The notes beneath the pieces are model-generated. The model had not been told where the DNA came from and did no database searches. It was given only the letters and a program-made list of their open reading frames with translations. A DNA stretch of 64,000 bases from Roseovarius sp. THAF9 (lineage in GTDB: Bacteria; Pseudomonadota; Alphaproteobacteria; Rhodobacterales; Rhodobacteraceae). Positions 1 through 7,138 of this stretch are shown here, in pieces. Each line of letters opens with the position of its first letter. The stretch's first letter is position 1. The position numbers were made by a program, and so were the translations under genes. The stretch is from assembly GCF_009363715.1 (NCBI RefSeq), contig NZ_CP045404.1, positions 2,200,001-2,264,000 of the forward strand. Reading direction: 5' to 3'.

Positions 1-1
1 A

Positions 2-901
2 TCGCGGGAGCTCTTTCGCCAGCACGGCTGGGAAATGCCGAGAGGCCTCCGCGATTGGCGGGAGCGCGACCCGCTGAGCTACAGCCTCGAAGAATGGCGG
101 CAGGCGCGGCGTGTCGGCCTCGATCCAAAGCAGCTCAAGGCGATGTTTCAGGAATGCTGGAACCGTTCGGACTCCGGAATGGCTTTCGCGCAAGCGCTCA
201 AGGAACGCGGCTTCATGCTCGCGCGCGGTGATCGGCGCGGCTTTGTCGCCGTCGATTATCGCGGTGAGGTCTACGCGGTGGCGCGGCAGGCGGGCGTGAA
301 GAGCAAGGATGTTGTGGCTCGTCTCGGCGAGCCGGAAGCCTTCCCTTCGGCTGAAGAGGCGCGGTTTGGGATCGCCGCGCGCATGTCCGAACGGATCAAG
401 CGTTTTATCAAGCAAACGGAACTGGAAGCTGGACGGGGGCGCAAGGCGCTCGAATTCGAGCGGAGCGAGCTGGCCGGACGGCATCGGCACGAGCGGCAAG
501 CGCTCAAGGAAGGTCACGAGAAGCGCTGGATCGCAGAGACCAACGCGCGGGCGGCGCGACTGCCGCGCGGCGTCTCGGGCATCTGGCACCGGATCACAGG
601 AAAATACGCGAAAATCAGGGATCGAAACGAGCGCGAAGCCTGGCAAGCCCTGCTGCGGGATCGCGCGGAGCGGGACGACCTGATCGCGGATCAGCTTGAT
701 GAGCGCCGTGCGCTGCAACTGCGCATGCGGGAACAGCAGGAGCGGCAAAAGGGCGAACTGCTCATGCTCCGCGAGGATATCGCCCGATATCAGGACATGA
801 GCGCGCCGGAACACAGCTCTGAACGGCGCGATCCGGACCGGAACGCGCGGAAGCGCCAACGTCGCCGTGATAAAGGGCGTGATCGCGGCTTTGAAAGATA
901 G
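2..901 (+). CDS. Relaxase/mobilisation nuclease, C-terminal part (partial at window edge)
   Basis: This reading frame is open from base 2 and therefore continues off the left edge; the first ATG (35) is internal. What is visible is the C-terminal tail of a mobilisation relaxase of the type carried by alphaproteobacterial islands. The RELFRQHGWEMPRGL and DPLSYSLEEWRQARR stretches resemble the accessory region that follows the catalytic domain. After about residue 110 the protein becomes a highly charged, Arg/Lys/Glu-rich predicted coiled coil ending in a very basic tail (RKRQRRRDKGRDRG). The catalytic HUH and tyrosine motifs would lie outside the window. It should nick the transfer origin of the island. 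The assignment rests on remembered family resemblance, so the subfamily is not certain. Confidence 0.7.
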   Translation, partial: SRELFRQHGWEMPRGLRDWRERDPLSYSLEEWRQARRVGLDPKQLKAMFQECWNRSDSGMAFAQALKERGFMLARGDRRGFVAVDYRGEVYAVARQAGVKSKDVVARLGEPEAFPSAEEARFGIAARMSERIKRFIKQTELEAGRGRKALEFERSELAGRHRHERQALKEGHEKRWIAETNARAARLPRGVSGIWHRITGKYAKIRDRNEREAWQALLRDRAERDDLIADQLDERRALQLRMREQQERQKGELLMLREDIARYQDMSAPEHSSERRDPDRNARKRQRRRDKGRDRGFER

Positions 902-917
902 ATGAAAGGAATCGAGC

Positions 918-1277
918 ATGACGGAGAACGAAGGAAAAGGCCGGACACAGCGCAGCTTGCGCGATGAACTGTTGCGTGTACGGACGCAGGCTGGCGAGAT
1001 CGAGAAAACGAGGCAGTCCGACGATGGCATGCAGCGCGTCGTACTGACGCTGCCCAGGTCTCTTGTCCACATGGCGCAATTTATCGCGCTCATGGAAACA
1101 CGCCCGAGAGACGAGGCGCTGGACTTCTGGGGATATGTCAGCGGCGTTGGTGCGGATGATCCTGTCCCTACCCGCAATGCCAAGCGGATCATGCGTGCGT
1201 GGATGGAAGAAGAGATCATGACCCGCACACATGTCGCGATGCTGGAACTACAGGCCGAAGCAAAAAACCGGAAATAG
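918..1277 (+). CDS. Hypothetical protein next to relaxase
   Basis: A 119-residue soluble protein starting 16 bases after the relaxase stop, with AAAGGA 10 bases upstream of the ATG, so it is probably co-transcribed with the relaxase. It has a basic, hydrophilic N-terminus, a central segment (QRVVLTLPRSLVHMAQFIALMETR) that may form a beta strand plus helix as in small DNA-binding partners of relaxases, and a helical C-terminus. I do not recognise the family. Position and composition suggest an accessory role in mobilisation, which is inference only. Confidence 0.6.
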   Translation: MTENEGKGRTQRSLRDELLRVRTQAGEIEKTRQSDDGMQRVVLTLPRSLVHMAQFIALMETRPRDEALDFWGYVSGVGADDPVPTRNAKRIMRAWMEEEIMTRTHVAMLELQAEAKNRK

Positions 1278-1307
1278 CCAAGCCGCCCGTATAGGGCGGC
1301 TTTGAAC

Positions 1308-1730
1308 TCAAAACCCGAACAGATCGCCTTGTTTGCTCAAGGCTTCTTCGATTGTTCTGAGATTGGCGAAAGCGTTGATCAGATGCGCGGTCTTGAGGCT
1401 GATGGCGGTGTAGACATCGCATGTGATCGGACGATCATCCTCCGTACAGGCGTTTCTGAAGCGCCGTAACTCCTGAGCGCATTCGCGATATCGCGTCAGA
1501 TCGGCACGCATTTCGTCCAGCACCCTGCTGCGCAGCGCGCGCAGCGCTTCCGAACGCTGCGGCTCGGGCTTTGCGGCGGCGGTGTCGATGTGATCGGCAA
1601 GGTAGCCGCGATAGTCCCTGCTTTCGACATCTGCCCTGATTTGCCTGGGCGTCGGTATCGGTCCGCCCAAGCGATAGTACCACGGATGTCCGGCGCGGTA
1701 GCCTTGGAAGGGTTCAAGCGGTTTGATCAT
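1308..1730 (-). CDS. Hypothetical island protein
   Basis: A 140-residue hydrophilic protein, convergent with the relaxase pair. It begins MIKPLEPFQGYRAGHPWYYRLGGPIPTPRQI and ends in LSKQGDLFGF. The middle is rich in Arg and Glu and probably helical. It contains two cysteines, in YRECAQ and RNACTEDD, and no signal peptide or membrane segment. The start ATG lies 2 bases after the stop of the upstream minus-strand gene (ending at 1733), so the two form an operon. I do not recognise a function. Confidence 0.6.
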   Translation of the reverse strand: MIKPLEPFQGYRAGHPWYYRLGGPIPTPRQIRADVESRDYRGYLADHIDTAAAKPEPQRSEALRALRSRVLDEMRADLTRYRECAQELRRFRNACTEDDRPITCDVYTAISLKTAHLINAFANLRTIEEALSKQGDLFGF

Positions 1731-1732
1731 GG

Positions 1733-1978
1733 CTACGCTCCTTTCTTTGCGGCTGACGCTTCGGCCTCACGAGGCTTTTCGAGAGGTTCGCGGATGACGA
1801 TGCGGCCATTCACCGGAACGGTTTCAAGCTGGAGCGTGTAGCCTTTGCCGTCTTTGTGCGGCCAGGCTGCGCCGACTTTGTTCCAGAAAGATTTTTCGCC
1901 GTTGTCTGCGACGTGCCAGGCAAGAAACGCGGGCGCTTTGCGCTGCTGGTTGGCGGGTTTCGTGTTTGTGCGTGCCAT
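1733..1978 (-). CDS. Small hypothetical island protein
   Basis: An 81-residue basic protein beginning MARTNTKPANQQRKAPAFLA. A longer frame opens at 2071, but the internal ATG at 1978 has an AAAGGAGATCATC leader with an ideal Shine-Dalgarno spacing, so I take it as the start. The sequence has a basic N-terminus, then WHVADNGEKSFWNKVGAAWPHKDGKGYTLQLETVPVN in two adjacent beta-rich parts, which resembles small single-domain proteins common in conjugative or mobilisable islands of alphaproteobacteria. No function is known to me. Confidence 0.65.
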   Translation of the reverse strand: MARTNTKPANQQRKAPAFLAWHVADNGEKSFWNKVGAAWPHKDGKGYTLQLETVPVNGRIVIREPLEKPREAEASAAKKGA

Positions 1979-2412
1979 GATGATCTCCTTTGGTTTGTGG
2001 TTTGGCTCGTTACGCCATTCCGCAAGACCGGACGGAGAGGGTCTGACGTCATATCCAACACGGTCCGGCACCGCCGGAGTGGTGCGGGCAGGATATTGAC
2101 GGCTGACCGCGTGCGGTCAGGAATTCAGGCGTTTCAGAACGAGGCAAGGCCACATGCCAAGGGTTTGATTCATCCCGCGCACATCATGGGACTGGCGATC
2201 AGCTTCGAGACCGCGACCTCTCATTTCTACCGCGCCCGTCCAACGGTTCTTCCGAAAATCATGAATGGCAGGAAGGACTTCGCATGCGGTCAAGGCGGTG
2301 TGCCTGCTCCACTGTGTTGCGCCCGAAGGTGTCCGATGACAGCCGCTTCCTGCGCGTCCTGATACCGTGAAGGCCCGAATTGGTCGGGTCGCAGACGGAA
2401 CAGGAGGATCAC
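1979..2412. other. Intergenic region between divergent island genes
   Basis: This 434-base stretch separates the minus-strand pair (ending upstream at 1978) from the plus-strand gene at 2413. Open frames here look like antisense shadows with no initiation signal. It should contain divergent promoters, but I could not pick out convincing -35/-10 boxes. Confidence 0.4.
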
Positions 2413-2616
2413 ATGATCAAACTTCTCACCATGCACGAATTGCACGGCCTGACGGCTCAAGAACTTGGCGAACTACACCAGCTCTTTTCGCTTCTGCTGA
2501 TCGAAACCGAACCCGACACTCCGGATCGCCGTAATATCCTTGCGAGCCTCGAAAACCTCGAACGCGCCATGGGCTGCCAAGCCAGGCCGGAGGCACGGCG
2601 ATGCTGCAAGCGCTGA
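2413..2616 (+). CDS. Small hypothetical island protein
   Basis: A 67-residue protein beginning MIKLLTMHELHGLTAQELGEL. The ATG at 2413 follows CAGGAGGATCAC, a near-perfect Shine-Dalgarno; the longer frame starting at 2380 lacks one. The pattern of a short N-terminal beta strand, a leucine-rich helix, then TPDRRNILASLENLERAM, recalls a family of tiny proteins found beside relaxases and AbiE pairs in alphaproteobacterial islands. The C-terminus is Cys/Arg rich (CQARPEARRCCKR). Function unknown. Confidence 0.6.
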   Translation: MIKLLTMHELHGLTAQELGELHQLFSLLLIETEPDTPDRRNILASLENLERAMGCQARPEARRCCKR

Positions 2617-2670
2617 CACGCCGCGCGGCCCGCCGCTGGCGGGTTGCGTCGCGTTCCGGCGTCTAGCGCG

Positions 2671-3588
2671 TCAATGCTTGGTGTCGAGTGATTGCTCCAA
2701 GAGGGACACGAGGTCGGCCCGTTTCTCGGGGGCCAAACCGTCGAGGTTCTGCTGCCGCCACCGGACGGCTGGTAGGTCGCTCGCATGGGGGATGCCGAGA
2801 AGCGCCCAGTCGGGTTCACCGCGCTCAAAACCGAGCAGGAATGTGCGATGTTTGGCGGGCATTTTCCCGATCAATTCATCGATCAGGCGCTTCTGTGTTT
2901 CGACCAATTCTTCTATCGGCACGGCGGTCTCGGTCATACCCTCGAAGCCGTCTCGGTACTCGTCGGCGAGGTCTTTGACACGCCCCGAGAGCACCTCTCC
3001 CATTGGTCGGTTATGGCTCAGAAGGTAGACCAGAAACGTCCTCCGCAGCTCGTCGGTCAGCCCTTCATTGGCAAACAGGTCGCGCACGTCGAACAGATCG
3101 CGCGGGTGTTGCCGATCCAGAGCAGCCACAAGCTTCCCCGCGTAAAGGTCTTCGAAGGAAACCACATTCGTTTCGGCAAAGCCGAAGGCATCTTCGACCT
3201 CTACGACAACAGCCTGGATGCTTGGCTCGTTGACTACACCGCGCAGGACCGGAGACACCTCGATCTTGACCTGCGTACGGTCGGCGGCGACGAGCAGGCG
3301 CAACACAGTCCCGTCTTTGATATGCGGGGTAACGCGCGCGCCTCGTATCTCTGTCTGGATGTTCTTGGCGATCCGCTTCATCGCGGCGTCGATGCCAGCG
3401 AGCGCGTCCGGCCTTGCATGCATCGGCAGGTACATTAGGTCGATATCGACGGACAGTCGCGGCAGATTACGGACAAACAGGTTGATTGCTGTTCCGCCCT
3501 TGAGCGCAAAGCACTCCTAGCGCGCAACAACGGGCAAGAGCCTCATGAGCAGCCGGACCTGTTGCTGATATCGCTCTTCAAACGCCAT
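2671..3588 (-). pseudogene. AbiEii-type nucleotidyltransferase toxin, interrupted by an in-frame amber codon
   Basis: This encodes the toxin of a type IV abortive-infection AbiE pair. Translation from the ATG at 3588 gives MAFEERYQQQVRLLMRLLPV, then codon 24 is TAG (3517-3519), after which the same frame runs open to 2671. The nucleotidyltransferase signature KGGTAINL (codons 30-37) and the metal-binding DID (codons 48-50) lie just downstream of the stop, and the next ATG in frame (3435, codon 52) is after both motifs. A restart product would therefore lack its active site. The start overlaps the AbiEi antitoxin stop by 11 bases, the usual coupled layout. Without suppression or recoding the toxin is dead. 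A sequencing error is the main alternative. Confidence 0.85.
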
Positions 3589-4426
3589 CAAGGTTCTCCG
3601 GTACGGTGATCTGGTAAACCGGATCAAGACGCCCGCCTTTCACGAGCATGCGCTTTCCCTTGCCGAGATCGAATTGCTCGGGATCGATGCGCTTGCGCCA
3701 AGCATGACCGTGGCGGTCGGCGAAAAAGAAAAAGAGCCGCTTCACCTTTATGCTGCGGCAGTCGCCCAAGAGCTTTGTCAGGCGGCGGGGACTCAGATTT
3801 GCTGCGCCCTGCATGATCATGTCCGCTTGGTGAAAGCTCTCATGGCGCGGTAACTCGTCGAGCATTTCAAGGTAGGCCCGCTCCGGCTTTGACAGCGTTA
3901 GCGGCCAGTCCCATTGCCCCCAGGATATTCGCTCAAGGCTTCCGCCTTGAAGGCGCTCAAGATCGCGGCCCTCGTTCTTCTCGGCATCCCATGCAAGGCT
4001 CCCGAGGCCGAAACTGACCGGATCATTGCGGAACAGGGTTTCGCTGTTCCGGTAAACGAATGTTTGCGGAAGGCCGAGCTTGGCAAGCCAGTGTGGCGGC
4101 TTCTCGGGTCCGTGCAAGTGGATCGTCTTGGTTTCGTGGGTGAGGTAGTGAGCAAAGCCCTGTAGCTCCAGCGCGGTGCGTCCACCGACGATCAGCGGGA
4201 CTTCCAGCAAGGTTTGAAGGGATATCACGACCTGCTGCCACCCCAGAGAGCCGCGTGGACGGCGGTAGACACCGCGCGCAGGCTGCTCCAGCCAACCGTG
4301 CTTGACGTAGTACGAGCGCAAGTTGCTGGCGATGCCGCGCTGTTCCAGCCATGCCGCATCGACGACCAGCCCTTCGGGCAGGTCTTTCTCAAGGCGGTTT
4401 AGGCGTGATGTACTTTGCTCAGCCAT
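3578..4426 (-). CDS. AbiEi-family type IV antitoxin
   Basis: A 282-residue antitoxin partner of the AbiEii gene downstream. The N-terminal part (about residues 1-70: SRLNRLEKDLPEGLVVDAAW, then SYYVKHGWLEQPARGVYRRP) is the winged-helix domain that in the family binds promoter DNA and represses the operon. The C-terminal domain (LIVGGRTALELQGFAHYL onward) gives antitoxicity. I start at the ATG at 4426 (MAEQSTSRLN), which matches family starts; a GTG at 4444 would add six residues. Its TGA overlaps the toxin ATG by 11 bases. A dyad GAGTA-TTT-TACAC at 4430-4442 just upstream of the start could be the autoregulatory operator, but this is weak. Confidence 0.85.
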   Translation of the reverse strand: MAEQSTSRLNRLEKDLPEGLVVDAAWLEQRGIASNLRSYYVKHGWLEQPARGVYRRPRGSLGWQQVVISLQTLLEVPLIVGGRTALELQGFAHYLTHETKTIHLHGPEKPPHWLAKLGLPQTFVYRNSETLFRNDPVSFGLGSLAWDAEKNEGRDLERLQGGSLERISWGQWDWPLTLSKPERAYLEMLDELPRHESFHQADMIMQGAANLSPRRLTKLLGDCRSIKVKRLFFFFADRHGHAWRKRIDPEQFDLGKGKRMLVKGGRLDPVYQITVPENLDGV

Positions 4427-4523
4427 ACTGAGTATTTTACACACTTATCAAACCAATAGCAAGTTTACCGAAGCGCTGAAAAACTCAACCATGTTGAGCA
4501 AATAGAGAGAACTTCAAACCCGA

Positions 4524-4543
4524 GGCTGGCCGTCAGGCCAGCC
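4524..4543. repeat. Perfect 8-bp-stem hairpin, left copy
   Basis: GGCTGGCC-GTCA-GGCCAGCC, followed on the plus strand by GCAATTTTT. A near-identical hairpin occurs at 5346-5367. The two bracket the AT-rich segment that holds the gene at 4841-5212. There is no plus-strand gene before it, so a terminator role is unlikely on that strand. Confidence 0.7.
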
Positions 4544-4583
4544 GCAATTTTTCGCGAATTGAAGATGACCTCGAAGGTTATAG

Positions 4584-4611
4584 GCTTGGAGCTTGGAGCT
4601 TGGAGCTTTGA
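4584..4611. repeat. Tandem heptamer repeat
   Basis: Three exact copies of GCTTGGA (4584-4604) followed by a degenerate fourth, GCTTTGA (4605-4611), in non-coding AT-rich DNA. Confidence 0.8.
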
Positions 4612-4840
4612 GTCTTCATGCATTTAGCCTTTCCCTGCACCATTCGATACATCATCTAAACGCGCGAAGACTTCGTATCCATTTGCGGAGTAATATTCCT
4701 CGGCTTGAAAACTCCATGCATCCTAGACCACCTCGGCATCTCCACGTTCAAAGGCGATCCTCTCTGCTTCCGACATTAGCTGGGAGTCAGCGCATAGTCC
4801 TCGCGCTTTGTAAAAAACAGCAAGTCGTGAGAGATAAAGA

Positions 4841-5212
4841 TTATGAAGCTATTTTCCATTCGCCTGTTTCTAGATTTAGGGTTGGTTCAACCTTTGCTAA
4901 CACAAACCCTATAGGCAATGGTTCGATCGGAACATCACAGCCCCATAATACTAAATCACCTCTATTTATACCTTCTATAGCCCTTAAGCTGTAAGACACC
5001 AAACGCTTCCCGCCATCCTTGTTTGCTACTCTGACTTTAAACGCTTGTTCATTCTCGTCATTCACACTCACATCTTCTACCAACGCTGTAACTGCCTTTT
5101 TGGCCACAAGTGAGTTATCTAAAAACTTGCATGCATACTGGAAAGCGGCTTCATTGCTTTTGAACACAAGTTCTTTTGGCGCTTTCTTCTTAAATAGTTT
5201 TTCGAATATCAA
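4841..5212 (-). CDS. Hypothetical protein of the AT-rich cargo patch
   Basis: A 123-residue acidic/lysine-mixed soluble protein beginning (M)IFEKLFKKKAPKELVFKSNE and ending LNLETGEWKIAS. The start is a TTG at 5212, well supported by GGAGG seven bases upstream. Codon use is much more A/T-rich than that of the neighbours, which suggests transfer from another source. Predicted structure is an N-terminal helical part (AFQYACKFLDN) followed by beta strands (FKVRVANKDGGKRLVSYSL, GDLVLWGCDVP). There is no signal peptide or membrane segment. I do not recognise a function; cargo or anti-phage roles are possible but unsupported. Confidence 0.7.
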   Translation of the reverse strand: MIFEKLFKKKAPKELVFKSNEAAFQYACKFLDNSLVAKKAVTALVEDVSVNDENEQAFKVRVANKDGGKRLVSYSLRAIEGINRGDLVLWGCDVPIEPLPIGFVLAKVEPTLNLETGEWKIAS

Positions 5213-5219
5213 CTTTCCG

Positions 5220-5224
5220 CCTCC
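5220..5224 (-). promoter_or_regulatory. Shine-Dalgarno deciding a TTG start
   Basis: GGAGG on the minus strand, seven bases upstream of the TTG at 5212. No ATG or GTG in frame is better placed, so this site fixes the start of the cargo-patch gene. Confidence 0.7.
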
Positions 5225-5345
5225 AAATTTGTACGCCTAAGAGTATCAAATCTCTTCGGATTACATGGCGAGAGAACTCTAGTTTTCCACAGGAATTGCA
5301 GTGTGATGTTTTGCGAATCTAGCACTTGTCGTGCAACGCCTGTAT

Positions 5346-5367
5346 CGGCTGGCCGCATGGCCAGCCG
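5346..5367. repeat. Perfect 9-bp-stem hairpin, right copy
   Basis: CGGCTGGCC-GCAT-GGCCAGCCG, followed by CGAAATTTT on the plus strand. It shares the GGCTGGCC/GGCCAGCC stem and the adjoining (G)AATTTT with the copy at 4524-4543. Confidence 0.7.
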
Positions 5368-5391
5368 CGAAATTTTGGCCGAAGCCGCCGC

Positions 5392-5627
5392 TTACGCGGC
5401 GACTCCTTCCTGCCCTTCGGTTTCCTCGATCACGGGCTGCAAGCCGTGCAGGTAGTCCGCTGCACGCTGCGCATGGGCGGCGGCGCTGAAGATGGCGCGC
5501 TTGTCATTGCGCAGCACCTTGAGCCAGCTCTGGATGTAGGCGGCATGATCTGTGCCAGGCTCCGGCGTCAGTGCCAGATCGGCGCAAAGGAACGCTGCGC
5601 CCAGCTCGGCGACTAGTTCCTCGCGGG
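5392..5627 (-). pseudogene. 3' remnant of an ArdC-like antirestriction/zincin protein
   Basis: About 77 codons remain, reading REELVAELGAAFLCADLALT, then DHAAYIQSWLKVLRNDKRAI and HAQRAADYLHGL. These match the C-terminal zincin-like metallopeptidase domain of ArdC-type antirestriction proteins, which protect incoming plasmid or island DNA; the GAAFLCADL and AAYIQSWLKVL blocks are characteristic. The 5' part is missing: at 5628 the sequence switches to the end of an IS. The ATG at 5643 that opens the frame belongs to the IS, so no functional product is expected. Confidence 0.8.
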
Positions 5628-5678
5628 TGTCTAACGTCAGCACCTACCGGACAGATTTAGGTGTTTGAGGAACGGAGG
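5628..5678 (+). repeat. Left terminal inverted repeat of the IS
   Basis: Begins TGTCTAACGTCAG, contains CGGACA at 5648-5653 and ends AACGGAGG at 5671-5678. It matches the inward-read right end at the same landmarks. Confidence 0.7.
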
Positions 5679-5712
5679 ATTTCTGGTTCATCGAAGCCAT
5701 AATGGAGCGAAG

Positions 5713-6087
5713 ATGAACAAGAGATCCGGAACATCCAAGGATGCTGCTGACAAGCTTGTTAGGGGTATCAAGCGTAAGACCCGCAAGCACTACTCGGCGG
5801 AGGAGAAGATCCGCATCGTGCTTGCCGGGATGCGGGGCGAAGAAAGCATAGCGGCCCTGTGCCGTCGTGAAGGGATCGCTGAGAGCCTTTATTACAGCTG
5901 GTCGAAGGAGTTTCTTGAGGCTGGGAAGAACCGGCTGGCGGGTGACACAGCCCGTCAGGCGACAGCTCCCGAGGTCAAGGAACTGCGCTCTGAGGCAGCC
6001 GCGCTGAAAGAAGTGGTCGCGGAGCTGACACTGGAGAACAGGCTGCTCAAAAAAAGCACGTTCGGGGATGGGGAGGACGACGCATGA
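5713..6087 (+). CDS. IS3-family transposase OrfA
   Basis: A 124-residue OrfA subunit. The ATG at 5713 has GGAG five bases upstream; an upstream ATG at 5665 lacks one. Residues about 20-75 (RKHYSAEEKIRIVLAGMRGE, SIAALCRREGIAESLYYSWSK) form the helix-turn-helix that binds the IS ends. It is followed by a leucine-zipper-like coiled coil (LRSEAAALKEVVAELTLENRLLKK) used for multimerisation. It ends by an ATGA overlap with orfB, which lies in the -1 frame. A run of seven A at 6049-6055 could allow a frameshifted OrfAB fusion. Confidence 0.9.
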   Translation: MNKRSGTSKDAADKLVRGIKRKTRKHYSAEEKIRIVLAGMRGEESIAALCRREGIAESLYYSWSKEFLEAGKNRLAGDTARQATAPEVKELRSEAAALKEVVAELTLENRLLKKSTFGDGEDDA

Positions 6088-7064
6088 GATACCCAGCCTC
6101 GGAGAAGCTCGAGATCATTCGGACAGTCGAAGCCTCGCATTTGCCGGTCAGGCGGACCCTGACCATGCTCGGCATTCCCAGCAGCACCTATTACCAGTGG
6201 TATGCGCGGTGGGCCGATGGCGGCGTTGACGCTTTGCGTGACACGTCCCCGCGGCCTCGGGCGGTGTGGAACCGCATCCCGGACGAGATCCGCGACGCCT
6301 TCGTTGAGTTCGCGCTGGATCATGAGGATCTGACGCCACGGGAATTGGCGGTCAAATACACCGATGAGAAACGGTATTTTGTATCTGAGTCCTCGGCATA
6401 CCGCATTCTCAAGGCCCAGGACCTGATCACGGCTCCGGCCCATGTGGTGATCCGTGCCGCCGATGAGTTCCGGGACAAGACAACTCGGCCCAACGAACTC
6501 TGGCAAACCGACTTCACCTATCTCAAGGTCATCGGTTGGGGCTGGTTCTATCTCAGCACGATCCTCGACGATTACAGCCGCTACATCATCGCGTGGAAGC
6601 TCTGCACGACAATGAAGGCCGTGGATGTGACGGACACGCTGGATCTGGCGCTGGAGGCCTCGGGCTGTGCTCATGCGACAGTCGTTCACAAGCCCCGGCT
6701 GCTCAGCGACAACGGCTCGTCCTACGTTGCGGCCGACCTGGCCGACTACCTCGATACCAAAGGTATGGATCACGTCCGCGGAGCGCCGCACCACCCACAG
6801 ACCCAGGGCAAGATCGAACGCTGGCACCAGACCATGAAGAACCGGGTTCTGCTGGAGAACTACTATCTGCCGGGGGATCTTGAACGCCAGATCGGCGACT
6901 TCGTCGGATACTACAACACTCGGCGATACCACGAGAGCCTGGATAACCTGACGCCGGCTGACGTCTACCACGGTCGGGGTCGGACGATCCTGAAAATGAG
7001 AGAGGAGATCAAGAAACAGACAATCCGAAAGCGCCGGTTGCAGCACAAAGCCGCGGTCGCCTAA
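6084..7064 (+). CDS. IS3-family transposase OrfB (DDE integrase)
   Basis: A 326-residue catalytic subunit with an intact DDE triad: Asp143 (WQTDFTYL), Asp209 (LLSDNGSSY) and Glu245 (GKIERWHQ), with exactly 35 residues between the second Asp and the Glu. The N-terminal 120 residues carry the HTH_21-like region. The C-terminal YYNTRRYHESLDNLTPADVY motif is typical of the family. The ATG at 6084 overlaps the orfA TGA by four bases, so it may be translated by coupling as well as by frameshift. The protein looks functional. Confidence 0.95.
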   Translation: MRYPASEKLEIIRTVEASHLPVRRTLTMLGIPSSTYYQWYARWADGGVDALRDTSPRPRAVWNRIPDEIRDAFVEFALDHEDLTPRELAVKYTDEKRYFVSESSAYRILKAQDLITAPAHVVIRAADEFRDKTTRPNELWQTDFTYLKVIGWGWFYLSTILDDYSRYIIAWKLCTTMKAVDVTDTLDLALEASGCAHATVVHKPRLLSDNGSSYVAADLADYLDTKGMDHVRGAPHHPQTQGKIERWHQTMKNRVLLENYYLPGDLERQIGDFVGYYNTRRYHESLDNLTPADVYHGRGRTILKMREEIKKQTIRKRRLQHKAAVA

Positions 7065-7088
7065 ACTCAAACAGAAACCGAACCAGAG

Positions 7089-7138
7089 CCTCCGTTACCA
7101 AAACAAACGACTTGTCCGAAAAACTCTGAAGACGGACA
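7089..7138 (-). repeat. Right terminal inverted repeat of the IS
   Basis: Read inward on the minus strand: TGTCCGTCTTCAG, then CGGACA, then AACGGAGG (7096-7089). These landmarks line up with those of the left end. Confidence 0.7.

Larger units (their letters stand above)
4427..4840. other. AT-rich intergenic stretch with hairpin and tandem heptamer
   Basis: About 414 bases without a credible gene. The base composition drops clearly compared with flanking DNA. It carries the AbiE promoter at its left end, a GGCTGGCC hairpin (4524-4543) and a short tandem heptamer (4584-4611). Short frames here have no ribosome-binding site. Confidence 0.5.
5628..7138 (+). mobile_element. IS3-family insertion sequence (about 1.51 kb)
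   Basis: The element starts with TGTCTAACGTCAG and ends with CTGAAGACGGACA, i.e. TG...CA termini as in IS3-family elements. The two ends, read inward, share TGTC, TCAG, CGGACA and AACGGAGG at equal spacing, forming an imperfect inverted repeat of about 50 bp. Two genes, orfA and orfB, fill the interior. The flanking bases (CGCGGG before, GACCTT after) do not form a 3-5 bp duplication, and each side is a different broken gene. This points to an adjacent deletion or to recombination between two copies after insertion. Confidence 0.8.

Noticed and set aside
271..1232. Minus-strand open frames opposite the relaxase and its neighbour
   Set aside because: Arg/Ser/Ala-rich composition, no ribosome-binding site, and overlap with a frame that has family resemblance; they are shadows of GC-rich coding DNA.
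4430..4442. AbiEi operator as an independent feature
   Set aside because: The GAGTA-TTT-TACAC dyad is short and imperfect; it is only mentioned in the antitoxin entry.
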